A DNA stretch of 64,000 nucleotides from Carallia brachiata (lineage: Eukaryota; Streptophyta; Magnoliopsida; Malpighiales; Rhizophoraceae): the NCBI GenBank assembly GCA_021464245.1, contig JADCRB010000096.1, positions 348,951-412,950 on the forward strand, given 5' to 3'. The translations under genes were made by a program, and so were the position numbers. Numbering within the stretch: the first letter of the stretch is position 1; every line of letters starts with the position of its first letter. Positions 22,420-33,377 of this stretch are shown one piece after another. The notes below the pieces were generated by a model. That model did no database searches. It had not been told where the DNA came from and was given only the letters and a program-made list of their open reading frames with translations.

Positions 22420-23856
22420 TTCAGATGAGGATCTCCTGCTGGGGTCCAAACCCCACAATCGGCCGCTGTATGTATCAGGCTATGTGAGAGAACAGAAGGT
22501 CCGACGTATTCTGATCGACGATGGCTCAGCAGTCAATATTATCCCAAAATCCACCATAAAGGAGCTCGGCATCGGCATTGATGAATTATCAGACAGCCGC
22601 TTGATGATTCATGGCTTTAATCAAGGAGGACAGAAAGCAATTGGGATGATTCGCTTGGAGCTAACTATCGGTAATCTCACTTCTAGCACTCTATTTCATG
22701 ATTGATGCACGTACCACATATAAGATGTTGCTAGGACGACCGTGGATTCATGGAAATGGAGTTGTGCTCTCAAGCCTGCATCAGTGCTTCAAGTACTACA
22801 ATGGTGGCGTTCAAAAGGTCAATGCTGACTTAAAGCCGTTCGATGATGCTGAATCACATTTGGCGGATGCAGTCTTCTACACCGACACAGACAATCCGGA
22901 GATCATTCCATCAAAAGCTACTTGGACTGGGGGCATCCACAAAAAGGGAAAAGCTGTCGAAGAACCTGCCAATGCCAACCCAGGCTCCAACAAATGAAAA
23001 GCTGCCACAGCCTGCTGAACTTCGTCCGAAGGATGTTGCATCTTCAAGCTCCACTCCAGTCCTACGCTATGTGCCGAAGTCACGACGCTCAGAAGGTCAA
23101 CCCCCTTTCTCTTATTGTATTGATTCTAAACAGGAGCAAGGACATAGCCAACCCAAAACAAAGGAGCTGCACAACCTGAAGGAGACTTACACTCTGCCGA
23201 TACCAAAGATTGAGCCGGTTTTGTCTTCAAAACCATTAAAAGGCTTCGTCAAACCACACACGGGGGCAGTCGAAGGCGGCTCACTTCCAGAAAGAAGAAC
23301 ACATGAAGGATTTGATCCTAATGCATACAAGCTTTTGGCAAAGGCGGGCTATGACTTCTCAAACCCGAGCACAATGGGTACGCTGCCGTCCACACATGGC
23401 GCCGCTTCTCAAACATCACAGTCCCGACCTGGCTTAGGCTATCAGGAGAAGTCACCTGTGCGGATCACGCTAAAGAGCCGAAGCCGAGCAGCTGATGCAC
23501 GTGCCATCACCACCACCACCAAACAAGACAGGCTTATCCAGTCAAACAAAGAAGGTGAAGTCAGAGGTTCTGCATTTCATGTCACAATTAGCGAGGAGGC
23601 TGAGTCCGACTCATCAGATGGTGAAGTGAAGGAGGCTCCCCCGGAACTTGAAGATGGTGGCCAAGCAACTGTTGATGAACTCAAGGAGGTCAATCTTGGC
23701 TCTCCGGAAGATCCTCGACCTACATTTGTAAGTGCTTTACTTACTGCAGAAGAAGAGCAAGAATATGTTCAGGTATTAAGTCAATACAGGGACGTGTTCG
23801 CATGGAGTTACAAAGAAATGCCTGGACTTGACCCAAAATTGCGGTGCATCGTCTAG
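22420..23856 (+). pseudogene. Protease and linker region of element 1
   Basis: 22484-22705 encodes a retropepsin-like domain with the active-site motif I-D-D-G-S-A-V-N (plant Tat/Athila protease form) and, after a one-base frame break near 22700, the typical L-G-R-P-W-I-H. A long Ser/Pro/Lys-rich linker without known domain (22843-23700) leads to R-D-V-F-A-W-S-Y, the start of reverse transcriptase. A deleted base near 23841 ends the frame. The protein would cut the Gag-Pol precursor. Confidence 0.85.
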
Positions 23857-25493
23857 CAGTAAAGAAGGGTGTTCGTTCTGTCAAGCAGCCACAACGACGG
23901 TTCCGCCCGGAACTCATTCCACAAATCGAGGAGGAGGTGAACAAGCTGATCAATGCTGGCTTCATCCGAGAGGTCACCTACCCAACGTGGATTGCCAACA
24001 TTGTCCCGTAAGAAAGAAGAATGGACAGTTGAGGGTATGTGTTGATTTTCGAGATCTTAACAAGGCCTGCCCGAAAGATGACTTTCCATTGCCCATAACG
24101 GAGATCACAGTCGATGCAACAACGGGTCACGAAGCATTGTCTTCATGGATGGTTCTTCAGGCTATAACCAAATCAGAATGGCACCAGAAGACGAGGAGTT
24201 GACAGCATTCCGCACCCCAAAAGGTATATATTGCTACAAAGTTATGTCGTTTGGATTAAAAAATGCTGGCACCACTTATCAACGTGCTATGCAAAAAATT
24301 TTTGATGACATGCTGCACAAGATTGTAGAATGTTATGTTGATGACTTAGTTGTAAAGACTAAAAAGCGCAAAGACCACCTCGAGGATCTCAAGACGGTGT
24401 TCAAAAGACTTCGCAAGCATCAGCTTAAAATGAACCCTCTCAAGTGTGCATTCAGTGTCACATCAAGAAAGTTTCTTAGGTTCGTGGTGCGCCATCGTGG
24501 AGCCTAAAAACCTGCACGAGCTACGAAGTTTACAAGGAAAGCTGGCCTACATTCGCCGTTTTATTTCCAACTTAGCTGGGAGATGTCAACCTTTTCATCG
24601 GTTGATGAAGAAGGATGCCAACTTCGAGTGGGACGAAGCTTGCAGCAAAGCCTTTGAGAGTATAAAGAAGTACCTTTCCAATCCACCGGTCCTAGGTGCT
24701 CCAATTCAAGGAAAGTCATTGATTCTTTACATTGCAGCGCATGAAAGATCTTTGGGAGCCTTGCTTGCACAGGAAAACGAGCAGGGAAAGGAAGTTGCCC
24801 TGTATTACTTGAGCAGAACACTAAACGGTCTGGAGCTGAGTTATTCGCCCATTGAAAAGACATGTCTAGCACTGTTCATTGCCATTAACAAGCTGAGGCA
24901 CTACATGCAAACTCACACGGTACGTCTCATTGCCAGAGCTGATCCTGTCAAATATATCTTATCTAGACCAATCTTGTCAGGACGACTTGCCAAGTGGGCA
25001 GTAATCCTACAATGCTACGACATTGTCCACGTGCCTCAAAAAGCAGTCAAAGGACAAGCTCTAGCAGACTTCCTTGCAGATCACCCTATTCCGTCCGATT
25101 GGGAGTTCACAGATGATCTTCCAGATGAAGAGGTATTTTACATTGAGACACTGCCACCATGGACAATGTTCTTTGATGGTGCAGCAAGGCGTGATAGTGC
25201 TGGTGCCGGTATAGTGTTTGTCACTCCTCAACGACAAATACTACCATATGCTATCATTCTCGGTGAGTTATGTTCAAATAATGTTGCTGAATACCAGGCT
25301 TTGATCATTGGTCTTCAAATGGCTGTCGATATGAAGATTCCAACTATAGAAGTCCATGGAGATTCCCAACTCGTCATCAACCAACTTACAGGGTGGGTGT
25401 ATGACGTGAAGAAAGAGGACCTTGCACCTTACCATCAACGTGCTCGACAGCTAATGGATGAATTTGAAAGCATTACCTTGGAGCATGTGCATT
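23828..25493 (+). pseudogene. Reverse transcriptase, RNase H and second (archaeal-type) RNase H of element 1
   Basis: Reverse transcriptase signs are V-C-V-D-F-R-D-L-N-K-A, M-D-G-S-S-G-Y-N-Q-I and the catalytic Y-V-D-D near 24335. One-base losses near 23841, 24009 and 24143 and a short deletion near 24500 (between R-H-R-G and K-N-L-H-E-L) break the frame. The RT-linked RNase H follows (24700-25090). A second RNase H (25150-25400) reads F-F-D-G-A-A-R, N-V-A-E-Y-Q-A-L and V-H-G-D-S-Q-L-V; this duplicate domain defines Tat elements. A CGA-to-TGA change (25494) stops the frame before integrase. Confidence 0.9.
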
Positions 25494-26911
25494 GACAAGA
25501 AAATACTCAGGCAGACGCATTGGCTAACCTGGCCACCTCTCTCGCAAAGTCAGAAATCCAGGCTACAGTTGTTGCCGTATGCCAGAAATGGATAGTGCCG
25601 CAGAAGGATGATGAAGAAACTACAGCAGCCAACGCTGTATCTATACGTCTCGCGGAGGACGAAGATTGGCGCCAACCAATCATTGACTATCTACAGCACG
25701 GGAAGCTGCCTGAAGATCGTCGTCATAAGACAGAAATTCAACGACGAGCTCCCCGCTTCATATATCTCAAGGATGCTCTGTATCGAAGATCTTTTGATGG
25801 AGTTTTGCTTCGCTGTCTAGACAATGAAGAGGCAAAACAAGCTCTCGCTGAAGCACATTCAGGTGTTTGTGGCGGACATCAATCGGGGCCTAAGTTGCAC
25901 TTCCAACTCAGAAGGATGGAATACTACTGGCCAACCATGGTACGTGATTCCATTGAATTTGCTAAAACTTGTCAAGCTTGTCAATTTCATGCCAATTACA
26001 TACATCAACCACCAGAGCCACTCCATCCAACTGTCTCATCCTGGCCCTTTGAAGCTTGGGGTCTTGACTTAGTGAGGCCCTTGCCAAAGTCATCCTTGGG
26101 TCACCTGTACATCCTCGTAGCAACCGACTACTTCTCAAAATGGGCTGAAGTCATTCCACTTAGAGAGGTAAAGAAGGAGCATGTTGCCAATTTCATCCGG
26201 ACTCAGCTGATCTATCGCTACGGAGTCCCTCGATTCATCATCACTGATAATGGTAAGCAGTTCTACAATAGTTTGATTGACAAGCTCTGCGAGAAATTCA
26301 AGTTCAAGCAGTACAAGTCATCCATGTACAATGCCCCAGCAAATGGCTTGGCTGAAGCATTCAACAAGACCTTATGCAACCTATTGCGGAAGGTAGTCTC
26401 TAAATCCAAAAGAGATTGGCATGACAGAATTCCGGAGGCATTATGGGCATATCGTACAACTTACTGGACTCCAACACAGGCGATACCATACTCACTTGTC
26501 TACGGTGTTGAAGCAATACTGCCGTTGGAAACACAGATTCCATCTCTGCGCATGGCTGTTCTAGAAGGACTCACACAGGAGGAAAATGCTCGCCTACGTC
26601 TGGATGAGTTAGAAGCTCTCGATGAAAGGAGGCTCGAAGCACAACAGCAACTTGAGTGCTACCAAGCCTAGCTCACCAACACGTTCAACCGCAGGGTCCG
26701 CCCTCGATCTTTTCAAGTTGGAAACCTTGTTCTTGCAGTACGACGACCCATCAACATGAAGTATCGGCCTGGTGACAAGCTTACTTCCAAATGGGACGGG
26801 CCATACCTAGTGCAGGAGGCCTATGCTCACAACGCTTACATGCTGTCAGACCAAGAAGGCGTCCGAATCGGCCCAATCAATGGTAAATTTCTGAAACAGT
26901 ATTATGTGTAA
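25494..26911 (+). pseudogene. Integrase of element 1
   Basis: One long frame (25520-26671) holds the zinc-binding H-x-H/C-x2-C part (H-S-G-V-C-G-G-H, then C-Q-A-C), the catalytic Asp residues in A-T-D-Y-F and I-T-D-N-G, and the Glu in A-E-A-F-N. A TAG at 26669 interrupts it before the C-terminal part (F-Q-V-G-N-L-V-L, K-W-D-G-P-Y-L-V), which ends with Q-Y-Y-V and a TAA at 26909-26911. No chromodomain is seen, as expected for Tat elements. It would insert the cDNA into the host chromosome. Confidence 0.88.
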
Positions 26912-27250
26912 ATATGTTCAAAAAGAAAAAAAAATCAAAAAAAAAATCAAAAAAATCAAACAAAAAAAGAAGAAAAAAGAAAAAAAATCAAAAAAAAAAA
27001 GTTCGGAAGTCCTGATCTGAAAGTCAAAGCGAAAATCCAAACTCGAAAATCCAAGCCCAAACACTTGAGCCCAAATCAGAAAACTCAAGCCCAAACCCAA
27101 AAATCCAAACCCAAACACTTGAGTCCAATTCAGAAAACTCAAGCCCAAATCAAAAAATCCAAGTCTAGAAGCCCAAACACTCGACCCAAATCTGATCCAA
27201 AGCCCAAAACCCAAAAATTCTACGTTCCAGACACAGTCCAGAACCCAAGT
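26912..27250 (+). repeat. A-rich and CCAAA-repeat spacer of element 1
   Basis: Poly-A blocks (26925-27000) are followed by near-tandem repeats of 'cccaaacacttgagccca' and 'agaaaactcaagccca' up to 27200. Equivalent DNA lies at 58880-59205 and 160-600. Non-coding. Confidence 0.75.
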
Positions 27251-27307
27251 TCAAAATCTAATCCAACTCCTGGCCCGCATGAGTATAAACTGTGAACGGC
27301 CCAAAAA

Positions 27308-27315
27308 TATAAAAG
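27308..27315 (+). promoter_or_regulatory. Internal TATA box before the captured homeobox gene, element 1
   Basis: TATAAAAG lies 95 bp upstream of the ATG at 27403; element 2 keeps it (59254-59261) at the same spacing. One array-type unit ('gagtataaact') precedes it at 27281. Promoter function is inferred from sequence and spacing. Confidence 0.5.
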
Positions 27316-27402
27316 CGACGAAGGGTTTGAGTCTGAAGCTCAGCATCATTCTCAATCGATCGTCACCACATACCAGACGTTTGCTCCTCTGCCACAAGAA
27401 AG

Positions 27403-28017
27403 ATGGAACCAGATGCAGAACCTCAAGACAAGGGAGAATAAAGGTCACCCCGCACAAGGTGGCAACCGACCATGACATAATTGCAAATTTTGGAGGAAGT
27501 CTTCCACAACAATGGAGGTATTATTCCTAATGCATCTCAAATTTACCAACTTGTCTCATGATTGCGCCCGCTCGGGGTAATCGAAGGAAAAAATGTGTTT
27601 TATTGGTTCCAGAATCGGAGAAGCAGGAAGAAACCAGCACTGAGAACTGCTTTTTCTAAAGAACAGTCTATCGTTCCTATAGTAAATTCCACCGGTATAG
27701 CTTCGCCCTCAAATGAAGCAGGTCCGAGTTCTTCCACTGCAATGGTCTCTCCACGGTATGTTCATCAAAGCCGTAGCCCATTGGAGCATGCATGCTGGTC
27801 CTGGTGGTCTTACGGAGTCAGCCAAGGGTTCATCCCTCCTAGGTACTTAAGTCTAGGAAGAATTTTTCTAGCAGAAAGAAGTTATTCCGGCGAAACTTTG
27901 CCTCTCTTTCCAGAATATTCTGGCATCAACCAGCCGGAAAGCGACGTCGACGTCAACATCATCGACCTACCATACGAGGTCGAGCTTGACTTGGAGTTGC
28001 GCCTCGGGCCCCGTTAG
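27403..28017 (+). pseudogene. Captured WUSCHEL-type homeobox gene, element 1
   Basis: One reading frame runs from ATG 27403 to TAG 28015-28017 (204 codons), broken only by in-frame stops at codons 13, 26 and 53, where element 2 has GAA, CAA and CGA. The WOX homeodomain spans about residues 19-83: R-W-Q-P-T near the start, I-E-G-K-N-V-F-Y-W-F-Q-N in helix 3. Near the C-terminus are the WUS-box (E-T-L-P-L-F-P) and an EAR-like motif (L-D-L-E-L-R-L). This trio is known from WUS-clade WOX factors, which control stem-cell identity and bind TOPLESS co-repressors through WUS-box and EAR. The basic end of the homeodomain differs from AtWUS (R-R-S-R-K-K instead of H-K-A-R-E-R). No intron remains, so capture through RNA is likely. 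Confidence 0.85.
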
Positions 28018-28278
28018 GACAACCGACAAGATAAGGTGCAACGACTTTGGTAGTACACGGTAACGACTTCTGCAACACACGGTAACGACTTTCGTGACAC
28101 GCGTCAGCCGCTACCTCTTTTGTCTCTTATGCAGGAAAGGGACGTGGATGGCCCTACTCGATTCTGCGTACCTTCTTTTTGACTTTTCAAAAAAAAAAAA
28201 TTTATCGTATGTATATATATATCTTGCATTCCCGAGTTGTAATACTCACCCCTCAGTTCTTCTTCTTCTCAAAAGAAA

Positions 28279-28731
28279 ATGGCTAGTCTCTGCACTTGTC
28301 CTAGGAAGTTCTTTGATCAAGAAGTTGGAGGCGCACGAGCTAAGAAAAGAAGGAGTAGTCTTCCTCAAGGGATCCCTAACGCCATCGGTGCCATGAAGTT
28401 CCAACTACTCTCCTTAGTTCACATCTATCACAGAGGGATGAGACGATGCAATCATCCTAATCTTTCTTTGGATGCGGCGACGTACAGGGAAGTTTCAACT
28501 ACTCTCCTTACATCGAAGCAAACTAGGAAATCATCACTACAGTCAATCTCTCTGTGTGCCGGTCTTGAAGTTCCGAGGTGCTGGGCCTTCCTCTTGGGGA
28601 GGTTCAAGTTCTTTTCCTACCGGATCATCCTCACCAGAGCTTTGGAACTTCAAAGAACCTTTGTCAACCCTTGCGAGCTATGGAAGCTCGAACTCACCTG
28701 GAGCCAAGACTTCAATTTTTATATTGGCTAG
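28279..28731 (+). CDS. Unrecognised frame between captured homeobox gene and 3' LTR, element 1
   Basis: ATG (28279) to TAG gives 150 residues starting M-A-S-L-C-T-C-P, with a basic patch (A-K-K-R-R-S-S-L-P). Element 2 keeps the same frame (60238-60657, with ATA for ATG). I recognise no domain. An overlapping frame (28472-28801) has Ser/Gly-rich text such as S-S-W-G-G-S-S-S-F and may be the original reading. It could be captured host exon, 3' UTR of the captured transcript, or element DNA. Coding status is uncertain. Confidence 0.35.
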   Translation: MASLCTCPRKFFDQEVGGARAKKRRSSLPQGIPNAIGAMKFQLLSLVHIYHRGMRRCNHPNLSLDAATYREVSTTLLTSKQTRKSSLQSISLCAGLEVPRCWAFLLGRFKFFSYRIILTRALELQRTFVNPCELWKLELTWSQDFNFYIG

Positions 28732-28904
28732 GCAGCTAACTTCCTCAAGATCATATCGGTTTCCATTGCGATCCAACAACAGTTGGGTTAGTCGGAGATA
28801 GAAGATTTCAACATTCAATGTTCGTCAGGACATCTCAAGTTTCAAACTGGACTTCAAGACTCGGTGCGGATCACGTATGTAAAGTTCTTCCTTACCGACC
28901 CTTG

Positions 28905-28917
28905 AAGTGGGGGCATT
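28905..28917 (+). other. Polypurine tract of element 1
   Basis: 'gaagtgggggca' lies directly before the 3' LTR; element 2 has the same bases (60885-60896). It is the expected plus-strand primer site. Confidence 0.65.
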
Positions 28918-29824
28918 TGTAAACATTAAAAAAAAAAAAAAAGTCAATAGTCAACTTATTCCTTTCGCATGTGTGCTTTCAAACGGAAAAATCGACTTAT
29001 TCCTTTCGCACGCATGCTTTCACATGGAAAAGTCGGAAAAGTAGACTTATTCCTTTCTCACGCGTGCTTTCACACGGAAAAGTCGACTTATTCCTTTCAC
29101 ATGGAAAAGTCGACTTATTCCTTTCACACACATGTTTTCACACGAGGGGGAAAACCCTATAAATAGGCCCCTGCCCCTCAGTTCAAAACATATTCAGCAA
29201 ATCTGTAAACAGAAAAATTCAGAGAATTTGAGAGAAAAAGAAAATTTTGAAAATCTCAAAAGAAAATTTCTTCTTTTCTTACGTGCTTTTACTCTGCAGT
29301 ATACTCTCCTAACTCCTTTTTGAGAGATATTTCAGGGGTAAGGCCCAAAAAATTTGCTGTTTCCATTTCTAAAGTTATTTTTAAGTTTATATTCTCGTAT
29401 CGCTCTAGATCTGAATTTATGAGAATATAGATCTAAAAATATCAAATTACTACAAATCCGGCTGGGATTGAGTCTCATACGGCCCTCAACAAAATCCAGG
29501 CAGCTCATCTGAGAACAAGTCCCTTCGATCGTTGGTGAAATTAAGTCAGATCAGCTCAGATAAGGTCTCTACAGTTCTTAACCGTTGTCAAAACGTCCAA
29601 ATTAGATCCAGTTTCAGTCTACCCAATTCAAGAAAAAGTTGTAGAAATTATTTCTGTCAAGATCAAGCTCGTGCAGCCCTTGACAGAGTCAAAAAAAGAA
29701 CACTAATCGGAAGATCTACGGAAATCGACCCCATGTAAATTTTCTTTTATTTTATATTTTTATTTGTAATTTATTTTTGTATTTTCGAATTTAATTGTTT
29801 TATACTCGAAATTTACGCTTTACA
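28918..29824 (+). repeat. 3' LTR of element 1
   Basis: 907 bp, same layout as the 5' LTR: 'gtcgacttattc' tandem repeats (28945-29140), TATA segment 'cctataaatagg' (29157-29168), R and U5, ending TTTACA. Followed by the target duplication AATGT. Confidence 0.9.
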
Positions 29825-29829
29825 AATGT

Positions 29830-31260
29830 CATGGACGTTTATCATAACAACTAATTCAATCATAATTCCTACAAAACTCAAAAAGAAAGTCCAAAATTAG
29901 AATTCTTAATAAAAACATAATATTGAAGAATGTAGACAATCAAAAGAAATTAATATTTATTTAGTGAACATCGAATTCCTACCTTTATCTCAACCTTCCA
30001 AAACACATGATGGTGACGTCAAATAATTTTGTGAGAGAGACGTGCGATGAGTGATAACCGTCCGTCATCTAGATCAATTTGGTTTTTGCCTCTTATATCG
30101 TAAGATTGAGGTTAAGGAATTAATTAGGAGTAAATTGACATTCTTTCATTTTTTTTAACGTATTGCCTTATAATTCCTCCCAAAATTAAAGAGGAAGCTT
30201 AATAATTGGAAGTGAGAGTTTTAGGGGAGAATACAATAAGTCAAGTTTACAACCCATTACTCATTTAGCTTACAAATCTGTTACTAATTGGTTGTATTTG
30301 AGTTTTTTTCTTTTTTTTTTTCTTTTCTTTTTTTTTTTTTTTTTGGGTTAGATGTATTTGACTTCTATATGTTGAATAATTGTATTTTCTGCAGTTTTCC
30401 ATATAGAGGGAGGTGTTGAAAAAGACAACACCTAGATTCTTAAGTTTGTGTACTACGGAGACTAAGGTGTCCCAAGTAGTCGGACCAATTCACTTGCCTT
30501 CCGTAGAAATTTATTTTTATTTTCAGCCAAAAAATTTGTGGGTTTGCAATTATAATTAGGAGATTCTACATTCTTTTTCGGAGATTAATAATAACAAAAA
30601 GAGATTTGAATTATTTTTGAACAAATGATGGGAGTGATTTTTGTAATTGCTCATTTTCTCCATCATCATATAGAGTAATTGTATATACTTATATAGTAAT
30701 GGAAACATAATATGGTACTATGATTTTCTTTTTCTTTGTAAACGGTTAAGCCATTTTTGGTGGCAAGATAATGAGCAATATTATGTAATTTTCAGTTACT
30801 ATATCTATCTTTAATTAAGAAAGAAATTTCATGCATTAGTTACATGATTATATATAGTAACCAAATTATGTCAATGATATAACGACAATGGAACCCAATT
30901 ATATGCAATTTCCTTCTTCTAGTTTGAATATTTATTATTAGAATTGAAATTTTATTAATTACTCCGCTAGAGATACTCTTCTCTCAGCTTATAGCTTATA
31001 CGATTGTGATAACATATCAATGGACTTTAGTCAAGTGATACTGAATCTCAATCCTAAGAATATATGGAAACGACTTCAATTTTTAACGTTCTTAAGCACA
31101 CACACCCAAATTAAAAGGATAAGCATTGAAAACATCCAAAATAGAAAAATCTTATCCTAAGAGTATAATATATGGAAACAAGTTCAATTTCCAGTATCCT
31201 TAAGTTAAAAAAAAAAAAAAAGATGAGCATTGAAAATTTCCAAAATAAACAATCTTACCC
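29830..31260. other. AT-rich intergenic DNA between element 1 and GLP C
   Basis: No gene seen. Contains a poly-T tract (30305-30343). From about 31030 ('cttaagcacacacaccc', 'tggaaacaagttcaatttc') it resembles the upstream flanks of GLP E and F (45080-45170, 51430-51560), so it belongs to the GLP C promoter side. Confidence 0.5.
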
Positions 31261-31301
31261 ATTTGGAAATAGCATGACTGGCTGTCTCAATGGTTCTCCT
31301 C

Positions 31302-31309
31302 TATAAATA
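31302..31309 (+). promoter_or_regulatory. TATA box of GLP C
   Basis: TATAAATA, 90 bp upstream of the ATG at 31392-31394, in the same 'ctctataaatactcccgtttcc' type of context as GLP A. Confidence 0.65.
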
Positions 31310-31391
31310 CTCCCGTTTCCCATCGAAGCCATCTCACCGCATAACAAAACCAAAGGAACAGAAGTTACAGTGCTATTGGAGTACAGTATAA

Positions 31392-31988
31392 ATGAAAGGC
31401 GTTCGTTTCCTTACAGCTCTAGCTATCTTTGCTTAGGCATCTTTCCTTGTCTCTGCCTATGACCCCAGTCTTCTTCAGGACTTTTGTGTGGCCATCCGGG
31501 AGCCTAATGGTGGTATGTTTGCGTCAGTACGTTGGCCCTTATAGCTAGAGTCTTTGAGATTCTATCAAATATATTAATTCCTTTTGATGCCCAAAATTGG
31601 TTCGAGCAAGTACTATAAACATCAACAATCGCTATAGTCTAATGATTATAAAATTCGTTCCTATTGTAAGGTTATATATTCAAACTAAAAGTATGTTGAA
31701 CTCTAAATCGTTTTGGAAGTGGTTACTGGATTCAGTGTAGGGTGTTACACTATATATATATAACATATTTTGATGTTTGCTTGCTATGTTGCACGAACAC
31801 GGACACCATCACGGCGACACGTCAATTTTAAAAAAATTAAAACACAGATATGATATGAAAATATATATATTTGTGTCCTAATTTTTTTAAGATTGACCTA
31901 TCACCGTATCTATGTTGCGATGTCCGTGTCCGTACAACCTAATAAGCAAACATCGAAATATGATACATATATTCTATTTATAGTATAT

Positions 31989-32034
<46 letters not shown>

Positions 32035-33377
32035 TGGATATTATTATTTATAATATAATAAATTATAACTTAAATGATAAATTAAATTTAATTGTTGTTG
32101 TTAAAATAAATCTTTATACATATATATATATATATATATGTATGCGTATATATATAAATATAATTGAGATTTTATAGTATAAACTAAATAAATATTAATA
32201 CTAGAAAATATATAATTTTAAAAGAGAAAATGGTACAATTTGAAAAAAAAAAAATCTCATCTCGTGGGCCTTTCTTTCGAAATTTATTTAAAAAAATTAT
32301 AAAAAAATGACTGACAAGACATTAAAGCATGTTCATCATAATCATCATCATCATTGTTTTATTATTATATTTTTTAAACTGTCTTAAAGGTGGTCTTTGC
32401 GTGTCAGAGATGTATCTCTATTTTTTTCTTAAATTTTTTTGGTGTACAAGTTTGGACTTATCAGACACAGACACGTGTCCATTCATGTTTGACGCATGTC
32501 CAATATGGATACTTTATTAAAATATACGTGTCCGCACATCCTAATTTGCTTGATGTTTAATTAAGGAAAAATATAGGTGGATGGAATTTGATAGATGGAG
32601 AATAGATGTAAAAATTTTTTTATGTAATTAGATAATTTTTTTTGTGCAATGAGATACTAAATTATTATAACAAATTTTGAATTATTTTTTTATTAATTTT
32701 TTCATTATAAAAATTAAGTGTCTGATTACACAAATAAACTACCTGATTACAAAAAAAAAAATTTCAATCTATTTTCCATCCACTTAATCCCATCTACCTA
32801 ACTGGACTCTTTAACTAAATGTTCCGTACCTGCAGCGTTCGTGAATGGGAAGTTCTGCAAGAATCCAAAGCTTGTAACTGCGGATGATTTCTACTTCCAA
32901 GGGCTAAACACTCCTGCAAACACTAACGCCAGCAAACTTGGTTTTGGGATCAAACCGGTATTCGTTGACCAACTTCCGGGACTCAACACTCTGGGCGTCT
33001 CCATGGCTCGTCTTGACTTCGCAGTGGGCGGTGTGGCGCCACCGGACACTCACCCTCGTGCCACGGAGATGGTGGTGGTTACACAGGGCACCCTCCTTGC
33101 TGGATTTGTTGCATCCAGCCAGAACAATGCCCTTTTCACTAAAGTCCTAAATGCGGGAGATGTCTTTGTGTTCCCAATTGGACAAATTCATTTCCTATAC
33201 AACATAGGAAAGGTCAATGCTGTTGCATTCGCTGCAATCAGCAGCCAAAATCCTGGTGTCATATTAGTTCCATTCTCTGTCTTCGGATCAAAACCGCCTA
33301 TCAAGGAAGACATTCTTGCCAAGTCCTTCCAAGTCAACGTAGATGTTATCAAACAACTTCAGAAGCCATATGGTTAA
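31392..33377 (+). pseudogene. Germin-like protein C (nonsense codon and lost metal ligand)
   Basis: Exon 1 is 31392-31512 and exon 2 is 32836-33377; the GT-AG intron of 1323 nt is enlarged by AT microsatellites and an inverted repeat. Codon 15, inside the signal peptide, is TAG (31434-31436) where A has TGG, and no downstream ATG in exon 1 rescues it. Exon 2 is fully open and ends K-P-Y-G. The first metal-binding His is changed: [10 protein letters not shown] (GAC at 33045-33047) instead of P-P-H-T-H. The other ligands (His, Glu, and His of Q-I-H-F) remain. It is the only plus-strand GLP here and is closest to E and F. Confidence 0.88.
31780..32545. repeat. Repeats inside the GLP C intron
   Basis: An imperfect inverted repeat (about 31785-31950) has 'cgaacacggacacc' facing 'gatgtccgtgtccgt', a MITE-like layout. 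(AT)n tracts follow at 31985-32032 and 32121-32140, and a related 'acgtgtcc' segment at 32470-32545. They explain the long intron. Confidence 0.6.

Larger units (their letters stand above)
19304..29824 (+). mobile_element. Full-length Tat-lineage Ty3/gypsy retrotransposon, element 1
   Basis: Two LTRs (19304-20229 and 28918-29824) flank gag, protease, reverse transcriptase, RNase H, a second RNase H, integrase, a spacer, a captured WUS-type gene and a second frame. The 5-bp target duplication AATGT is present at 19299-19303 and 29825-29829, so this is one undisturbed insertion. Both LTRs start TGTAAAC and end TTTACA. The extra RNase H downstream of the RT-RNase H is a hallmark of the Tat lineage. 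Several frameshifts and stops make it non-autonomous now. Confidence 0.93.

Noticed and set aside
31600..31700. A tRNA gene or intact SINE in the GLP C intron ('tatagtctaatgattat', 'ggttatatattcaaac')
   Set aside because: Box-like motifs are too degenerate and no cloverleaf is visible.
31985..32032. (AT)n tract in the GLP C intron as a special structure
   Set aside because: Ordinary microsatellite; similar tracts occur at 41417, 44343 and 61879.
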